Below, piece after piece: positions 7,415 through 10,609 of a stretch of 10,609 nucleotides of DNA. Made by a program: the position numbers and the translations under genes. Below the pieces are notes generated by a model. The model saw only the letters and a list, made by a program, of their open reading frames with translations. It was not told the DNA's origin and ran no database searches. Each line of letters opens with the position of its first letter. The stretch's first letter is position 1. The stretch covers positions 1 through 10,609 of the forward strand of contig CAZVYQ010000065.1 of assembly GCA_964631375.1 (NCBI GenBank), in the 5' to 3' direction. The stretch comes from JAAYYM01 sp964631375 (GTDB taxonomy: Bacteria; Bacillota; Clostridia; Lachnospirales; Lachnospiraceae).

Positions 7415-8632
7415 TTATTCCATTGTATATTCACCGTTTGTGATCTTAATGAATTTAGCACCTTTATTTGGCTCACCTTCCGGAGTAAAGCTCATGCCTT
7501 TACCGGTCAGACCGTCGATGGAAATCTCCGGCATAGCAGCGATCAGATCAGCACTTTCGATAGAACCGGCCTTTTCCATAGCTGCTTTGAATACATAAAC
7601 ACCATCATATGCATCTGCAGCAAACTGGTCAGGAGTTGCACCGTATGCTGTTTCATAGGATGATACAAAAGTCTTAACTGCTTCATCATCCTCTGCTGCA
7701 AAGAATGGGCTTAAGAAAATAGCACCTTCAACAGTAGTAGGATCGGTTACAGTACCCAGTACACCATCCCAGCCGTCTGAGCCGAGGAAAGGAAGATCCA
7801 TACCAAGCTCCTTAGCCTGTTTTGTGATATAGGTTGCATCATTATAATATGCAGGAACGAAGATGGCTTCTGCATCGGTTCCCTTGATGCTGGTCAACTG
7901 TGTGTTGAAATCAACGTCATCCTTTACAAAGGATTCGCTGGCAACGATCTCACCGCCGTTTGCAGCAACCTGAGCTTCAAATGCATCCTTGATACCTGTT
8001 GAGTATTCATCGGAATTGTTAAAGATGACTGCGATCTTTTTGTATCCAAGATCCTTCACTGCATAGTCTGCCATGGTCACACCCTGAAGCGGATCTGTGA
8101 AGCAGATTCTGAAGCCGTTTGGATTCTTAGTACAATCCTGTGCAGAGCCTGAAGGTGTGATCTGAAGGATACCATCCTCAGCTGTCAGGTCAACGATGGC
8201 AAGACATGCACCTGATGTTACGGTACCAAGAATTGCATTGACCTTCTGATCCATCAGAGTATTGTATGCCTGAATAGCCTTATCCTCTGTAGCCTGATCA
8301 TCCTCAAACTGCATTGCAAATGTGTAGTTTACGTCACCGACCTTAACACCACCGGCTGCATTGATCTCCTGAATTGCAATCTCAGCACCCTGCTTTACGG
8401 ATAAACCATAGGAAGCAGCAGCACCTGTAAGAGGTCCGATCGCTCCGATCAAAAATGTGCCGCCGTCTGATGCAGCAGCCTCAGTAGTTGCCGGTTCTGA
8501 TGCCTCTGGAGCAGCTTCTGTAGCCTCTGCTGTATCAGCAGGAGCCTGTGTTCCGGCTGTAGAGCCACAGCCTGCAAGCAGTGCAGTTGTCATGGCAGCT
8601 ACCAGTAATACGCTTAATAACTTCTTCTTCAT
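7415..8632 (-). CDS. livJ: Branched-chain amino acid ABC transporter substrate-binding lipoprotein
   Basis: A 405-residue extracellular lipoprotein that captures the amino acid and hands it to LivHM. The N terminus is a lipoprotein signal peptide (three Lys, hydrophobic core, lipobox LAGC with Cys 22). Residues 23-58 form an Ala/Thr/Glu/Pro-rich linker that spaces the domain from the membrane. The type I periplasmic-binding fold of the LivJ family starts at TFLIGAIGPLTGAAASYG (59-76); GTVTSGA (136-142) and ITPSGSA (158-164) match the loops that hold the amino acid backbone in this family. The ATG follows GGAGGAG at about 8 bases. A near-consensus promoter lies directly upstream and a terminator directly downstream, so this gene is likely the most expressed of the cluster. 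It could equally be called livK; specificity for Leu/Ile/Val is inferred, not shown. Confidence 0.94.
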   Translation of the reverse strand: MKKKLLSVLLVAAMTTALLAGCGSTAGTQAPADTAEATEAAPEASEPATTEAAASDGGTFLIGAIGPLTGAAASYGLSVKQGAEIAIQEINAAGGVKVGDVNYTFAMQFEDDQATEDKAIQAYNTLMDQKVNAILGTVTSGACLAIVDLTAEDGILQITPSGSAQDCTKNPNGFRICFTDPLQGVTMADYAVKDLGYKKIAVIFNNSDEYSTGIKDAFEAQVAANGGEIVASESFVKDDVDFNTQLTSIKGTDAEAIFVPAYYNDATYITKQAKELGMDLPFLGSDGWDGVLGTVTDPTTVEGAIFLSPFFAAEDDEAVKTFVSSYETAYGATPDQFAADAYDGVYVFKAAMEKAGSIESADLIAAMPEISIDGLTGKGMSFTPEGEPNKGAKFIKITNGEYTME

Positions 8633-8671
8633 AATATTCTCCTCCTATAAACTTATAGATATATGCTTAAC

Positions 8672-8700
8672 ATAATAACTTGTGACTGTATTTTTGTCAA
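8672..8700 (-). promoter_or_regulatory. Sigma-A promoter of livJ and the liv operon
   Basis: On the minus strand a perfect TTGACA (8695-8700) and TATTAT (8672-8677, 5 of 6) are 17 bases apart. The predicted start is near 8665, giving a leader of about 33 bases, too short for a riboswitch or T-box. Confidence 0.8.
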
Positions 8701-8711
8701 TTGGGTAATTG
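8698..8711. promoter_or_regulatory. Dyad across the two divergent -35 boxes (possible operator)
   Basis: CAATT (8698-8702) and AATTG (8707-8711) are perfect inverted repeats separated by GGGT. The left arm overlaps the livJ -35 box and the right arm overlaps the cheC -35 box. A protein bound here could affect both promoters. Arms of five mostly A/T bases can arise by chance. Confidence 0.35.
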
Positions 8712-8737
8712 TGATTAGAAAAGAAATGTGTTACAAT
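8709..8737 (+). promoter_or_regulatory. Sigma-A promoter of cheC
   Basis: TTGTGA (8709-8714, 4 of 6) and TACAAT (8732-8737, 5 of 6) are spaced by 17 bases. The predicted start is near 8744, 25 bases before the cheC ATG. No sigma-D (flagellar) type promoter is seen. Confidence 0.6.
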
Positions 8738-8768
8738 CCAATTAAGTATTATATATGGAGGATAACAT

Positions 8769-9401
8769 ATGGGGACATATGACGAATTAAGTGAATTACA
8801 ATTGGATGCCCTGAAGGAAGTCGGTAATATCGGTGCAGGAAATGCTTGTACGGCACTTTCTGTCTTGCTGGGAACGCCAGTGGATATGACGATACCGAGT
8901 ATACAATTATTAGAATATGACAGAACGGCTGAGGCACTTGGTGGTGCGGATAATATCGTACTTGGGATTCAGATCGGGATCACCGATGATCTGGAGGGTA
9001 TGATGTTTCATATTATTCAACAGCCCTTTGCCGAGAAGATCATCAATACCTATTACGCAAAGCAATTTGATTCGCTGCGTGATCTGGATGAGATGGATAC
9101 TTCGGTTATGAATGAGATGGGGAATATCACATCCGGTGTTTATGCCAATTCAATCGCAACATTGACAGGGATGTTAGTCAATATCACGGCTCCTATCCAA
9201 AAATGTAATACTGTCGGTGAGATTCTGCAGATACCGCTCAATTACTATTCCAAGCTTGGGAATAAGGTGATTTTGGTAGATGAGAAGTTTGTCATTGCAG
9301 ATACTGAGATCTCCAGCAATATGATCCTGATCCTGGAGCATAAATCATTACTGAAGTTATTTAAGAATCTGGGAGTAAACTCCGAGAACGATCCTAAATA
9401 G
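8769..9401 (+). CDS. cheC: CheC-type CheY-P phosphatase
   Basis: A 210-residue cytosolic protein of the CheC/FliY/CheX phosphatase family, which removes phosphate from CheY-P to help reset the chemotaxis signal. Both copies of the family's active-site pattern D/S-x3-E-x2-N-x22-P are intact: Asp13-Glu17-Asn20-Pro43 at the N terminus and Ser112-Glu116-Asn119-Pro142 in the second half. The length is close to that of typical CheC proteins. There is no FliN-like C-terminal domain, so it is not FliY. The ATG has GGAGG 7 bases upstream. It has its own promoter and terminator and is monocistronic; no cheD, cheY or flagellar gene is adjacent, although CheC often works with CheD elsewhere. In non-motile strains such proteins may act on another response regulator; this is inference. 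Confidence 0.92.
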   Translation: MGTYDELSELQLDALKEVGNIGAGNACTALSVLLGTPVDMTIPSIQLLEYDRTAEALGGADNIVLGIQIGITDDLEGMMFHIIQQPFAEKIINTYYAKQFDSLRDLDEMDTSVMNEMGNITSGVYANSIATLTGMLVNITAPIQKCNTVGEILQIPLNYYSKLGNKVILVDEKFVIADTEISSNMILILEHKSLLKLFKNLGVNSENDPK

Positions 9402-9419
9402 AATGATAAGTAATCTGCC

Positions 9420-9446
9420 AAGAACCGTTTGACCACGGTTCTTTTT
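9420..9446 (+). terminator. Terminator of cheC
   Basis: AAGAACCGT (9420-9428) pairs perfectly with ACGGTTCTT (9435-9443) around a six-base loop, followed by a T-rich tail (TTTCTTT). It lies 18 bases after the cheC stop. Confidence 0.85.
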
Positions 9447-9467
9447 CTTTACTTATACACTTTAATA

Positions 9468-9476
9468 TGGTAAAAT
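9468..9476 (+). promoter_or_regulatory. Putative extended -10 promoter of yerC
   Basis: TGG followed by TAAAAT (TGn plus a -10 matching 5 of 6) lies 49 bases before the yerC ATG. No good -35 box is seen at 17 bases, which is tolerable with an extended -10. The site follows the cheC terminator. Confidence 0.4.
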
Positions 9477-9511
9477 ATACAAGTGTTAAAGTTTCACAGT
9501 ATTAAATTGAC

Positions 9512-9516
9512 GGAGG
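9512..9516 (+). promoter_or_regulatory. Ribosome binding site deciding the yerC start
   Basis: GGAGG lies 8 bases before the ATG at 9525. The longer frame from a GTG at 9483 has no such site and would add 14 residues not expected in the family. Confidence 0.8.
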
Positions 9517-9524
9517 ACACACGG

Positions 9525-9818
9525 ATGAATGATAAGATCAGGACTGAAGCTGTGGATTATCTCTTTGAGGCAATCCTACAATTAAAAAATAAAGAGGAGT
9601 GCTATCTCTTCTTTGAGGATGTATGTACCATTAATGAATTACTGTCCCTGTCACAGAGGTTTGAGGTGGCCAGTATGCTGCGTGAGAAAAAGACTTATCT
9701 GGATATTGCAGAGAAGACAGGAGCTTCCACAGCGACGATCAGTCGTGTGAACCGTTCTCTGAATTATGGAAATGATGGATATGATATGGTATTTGATAGA
9801 ATCAAAAGGAACAGATGA
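9525..9818 (+). CDS. yerC: YerC/YecD family TrpR-related DNA-binding protein
   Basis: A 97-residue cytosolic protein of the YerC/YecD family, related to the Trp repressor fold. After an N-terminal helical part (EAVDYLFEAILQLKNKEEC, about 8-26), the segment FFEDVCTINELLSLSQRFEVASML (29-52) and the helix-turn-helix YLDIAEKTGASTATISRVNRSLNYG (about 58-82) are diagnostic. Length and ending (DMVFDRIK) agree with the family. Members are presumed transcriptional regulators, but the ligand and targets are not established; a role in tryptophan control should not be assumed. The start is set by GGAGG 8 bases upstream. It stands alone, between the cheC terminator and a convergent DUF1836 gene. Confidence 0.92.
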   Translation: MNDKIRTEAVDYLFEAILQLKNKEECYLFFEDVCTINELLSLSQRFEVASMLREKKTYLDIAEKTGASTATISRVNRSLNYGNDGYDMVFDRIKRNR

Positions 9819-9827
9819 TCATTAGAA

Positions 9828-9866
9828 ACGGTGCCGCTTCATTTTTTGGAGTCGGCACCGTCTTTT
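9828..9866. terminator. Shared terminator of yerC and the DUF1836 gene
   Basis: ACGGTGCCG (9828-9836) pairs perfectly with CGGCACCGT (9853-9861) around a 16-base loop; CTTTT follows on the plus strand. On the minus strand only TTT follows. The DUF1836 stop codon (9839-9841) is in the loop and its last codons make up one arm. Confidence 0.75.
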
Positions 9867-10456
9867 GTATCGGGTAGTGTATCAATTAATTTCTCGACAA
9901 TTTTTGTCTTCATATAAATATCCTGACTGAGCAGGCAGATGTAAGTAAAGAGCTGCAAGTAATCCATATCCTCCTCAGGGGCATCCGTAAAAGCACTGTC
10001 AGCAAGCTTTAGAGTGTTATTGACATCCTTCATAAAGGCAGGTAGTTCAGCAGCACACTTATCAAATACACCTTCGTATACATCCTCCAGCCCTATGGAG
10101 TTGTCTCCGCTTTGATAGAATCGTTCGGTGATTGGCAACAGTAGTTTCTCAATATCACCAATGGAAAGAATATTCTTGTAATAATATACAAAGAGCAGAA
10201 TCATCATATGCTCTTTATTATATTTTTTCTTAAGTGGGGGCGGAACCAAGTTGTTCTTGGCGTAATTATTGATCATGGTTTTTGTGAGAATCTTATCATC
10301 AGTATAGCGTTTTGTGCTGTCCAGATGTTCTTCCATGAAGGTTGTGACCTGATCCATATATAAATCAATATTGGGAATGGAATCTGCTCTTACATAACCC
10401 AGATGCCGGACTTCCTTAACAATATCCTGTATCATGTCTTCAAGCATTTTATGCAT
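9839..10456 (-). CDS. DUF1836 domain-containing protein
   Basis: A 205-residue predicted cytosolic protein. The DUF1836 region spans roughly residues 28-125: PNIDLYMDQVTTFMEEHL (28-45), DDKILTKTMINNYAKNNLVPPP (53-74), then KKKYNKEHMMILLFVYYYKNILSIGDIEKLL (76-106). The TKTMINNYAKNNLVPPP part resembles the winged-helix core of MerR-like DNA-binding proteins, so a regulatory DNA-binding role is plausible, but no function is established for the family. The C-terminal half is helical and acidic. The start was placed at the ATG at 10456, 8 bases after GGAG; a longer frame from 10540 would run through the predicted promoter and is unlikely. It is convergent with yerC and shares its terminator. It has its own likely promoter with a nested dyad. 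Confidence 0.88.
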   Translation of the reverse strand: MHKMLEDMIQDIVKEVRHLGYVRADSIPNIDLYMDQVTTFMEEHLDSTKRYTDDKILTKTMINNYAKNNLVPPPLKKKYNKEHMMILLFVYYYKNILSIGDIEKLLLPITERFYQSGDNSIGLEDVYEGVFDKCAAELPAFMKDVNNTLKLADSAFTDAPEEDMDYLQLFTYICLLSQDIYMKTKIVEKLIDTLPDTKDGADSKK

Positions 10457-10462
10457 GCGGGG

Positions 10463-10470
10463 TTCTCCTT
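10463..10470 (-). promoter_or_regulatory. Ribosome binding site deciding the DUF1836 start
   Basis: AAGGAGAA on the minus strand, with GGAG 8 bases before the ATG at 10456. It excludes the 28-residue N-terminal extension of the longest frame. Confidence 0.75.
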
Positions 10471-10495
10471 GTGTATATTGTATATTTACACTGAT

Positions 10496-10524
10496 ATCAT
10501 ACGAATTGCTCCATTGTGTTACAA
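10496..10524 (-). promoter_or_regulatory. Putative sigma-A promoter of the DUF1836 gene
   Basis: On the minus strand TTGTAA (10519-10524, 4 of 6) and TATGAT (10496-10501, 5 of 6) are spaced by 17 bases. The predicted start is near 10489, about 33 bases before the ATG. Confidence 0.5.
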
Positions 10525-10536
10525 CTATCGCAATTC
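10503..10536. repeat. Nested inverted repeat over the DUF1836 promoter
   Basis: GAATTGC (10503-10509) and GCAATTC (10530-10536) are perfect inverted repeats 20 bases apart. Between them lies a second dyad, TTGT-GTT-ACAA (10514-10524), which overlaps the -35 box. The arrangement suits an operator for a dimeric regulator, possibly autoregulation. Confidence 0.45.
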
Positions 10537-10586
10537 TCACCTACATTATATAGTTTTCATTACTACTTTACAAGGGTTAAATTTGT

Positions 10587-10609
10587 GGGAACGAGACTCG
10601 ACAGGGGCT
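10587..10609 (+). ncRNA. ssrA: Possible 5' end of tmRNA, cut by the window edge
   Basis: TCGACAGGGG (10598-10607) equals the conserved motif near the 5' end of tmRNAs, and a GGGA lies 8 bases before it, near where the RNA should begin. Upstream, TTTTCA (10554-10559) and TTAAAT (10577-10582), 17 bases apart, could be its promoter, with a start near 10588. Against it: the distance from GGGA to the motif is about four bases shorter than in the tmRNAs I can recall, and only about 23 bases are visible. Tentative. Confidence 0.25.

Noticed and set aside
8633..8671. Riboswitch or T-box leader ahead of the liv operon
   Set aside because: The predicted leader is only about 33 bases. It contains a small A/T-rich palindrome (CTATAA-AC-TTATAG, 8645-8658) too weak to call a regulatory structure.
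10571..10609. 3' half of a tRNA on the minus strand at the right edge
   Set aside because: The minus-strand text has a TCGAGTC that recalls a T loop, but the flanking bases do not pair into a T stem. CGAGACTCG is a simple palindrome there.
1..10609. CRISPR array, insertion sequence, phage genes or toxin-antitoxin pair
   Set aside because: No repeated spacer-sized units, transposase, terminal repeats or small paired genes were found on either strand.

Overview
The window looks like a chromosomal piece from a low-to-middling GC Firmicute, most likely a member of the Clostridia close to Lachnospiraceae. This rests on strong AGGAGG-type ribosome binding sites, sigma-A-like promoters, compact U-tailed terminators, and a gene set (YerC, DUF1836, two-site CheC, cytidylate kinase-like protein, LacI-sensor/GGDEF fusion) typical of that group. 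I see no mobile element, CRISPR array or tRNA. Apart from the sensor-cyclase fusion the content is largely ordinary chromosomal housekeeping and transport.

Left part (1-3286). A gene open at the left edge encodes a soluble LacI/PurR-type ligand-binding domain joined to a helical/GAF-like middle and a complete GGDEF diguanylate cyclase domain. It converges on a minus-strand CPA2-type cation/proton antiporter. The two share a terminator hairpin that lies inside the last codons of the antiporter. The antiporter appears to have its own promoter, overlapping the end of the upstream operon.

Centre (3287-8632, all minus strand). This is a complete branched-chain (hydrophobic) amino acid ABC uptake system, transcribed in the order livJ (lipoprotein binding protein), livH, livM (permeases), livG, livF (ATPases), and then a cytidylate kinase-like gene only 12 bases after livF. 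A consensus promoter drives livJ. A terminator between livJ and livH probably lets only part of the transcripts continue, giving more binding protein than membrane complex. livH through the kinase-like gene are tightly coupled by overlaps or 1-14 base gaps, so the kinase-like gene looks like an operon member.

Right part (8633-10609). A divergent promoter region, with a small dyad lying between and across the two -35 boxes, separates livJ from a plus-strand cheC-type CheY-P phosphatase gene with its own terminator. Then comes a TrpR/YerC-family small regulator. This converges on a minus-strand DUF1836 protein, again with a shared hairpin inside the coding end. The last 25 bases may hold the 5' end of a tmRNA gene, but too little is visible to be sure.

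Four start codons were moved inward from the longest possible reading frame because a good ribosome binding site points to an internal ATG (livF, livG, yerC, DUF1836 gene).
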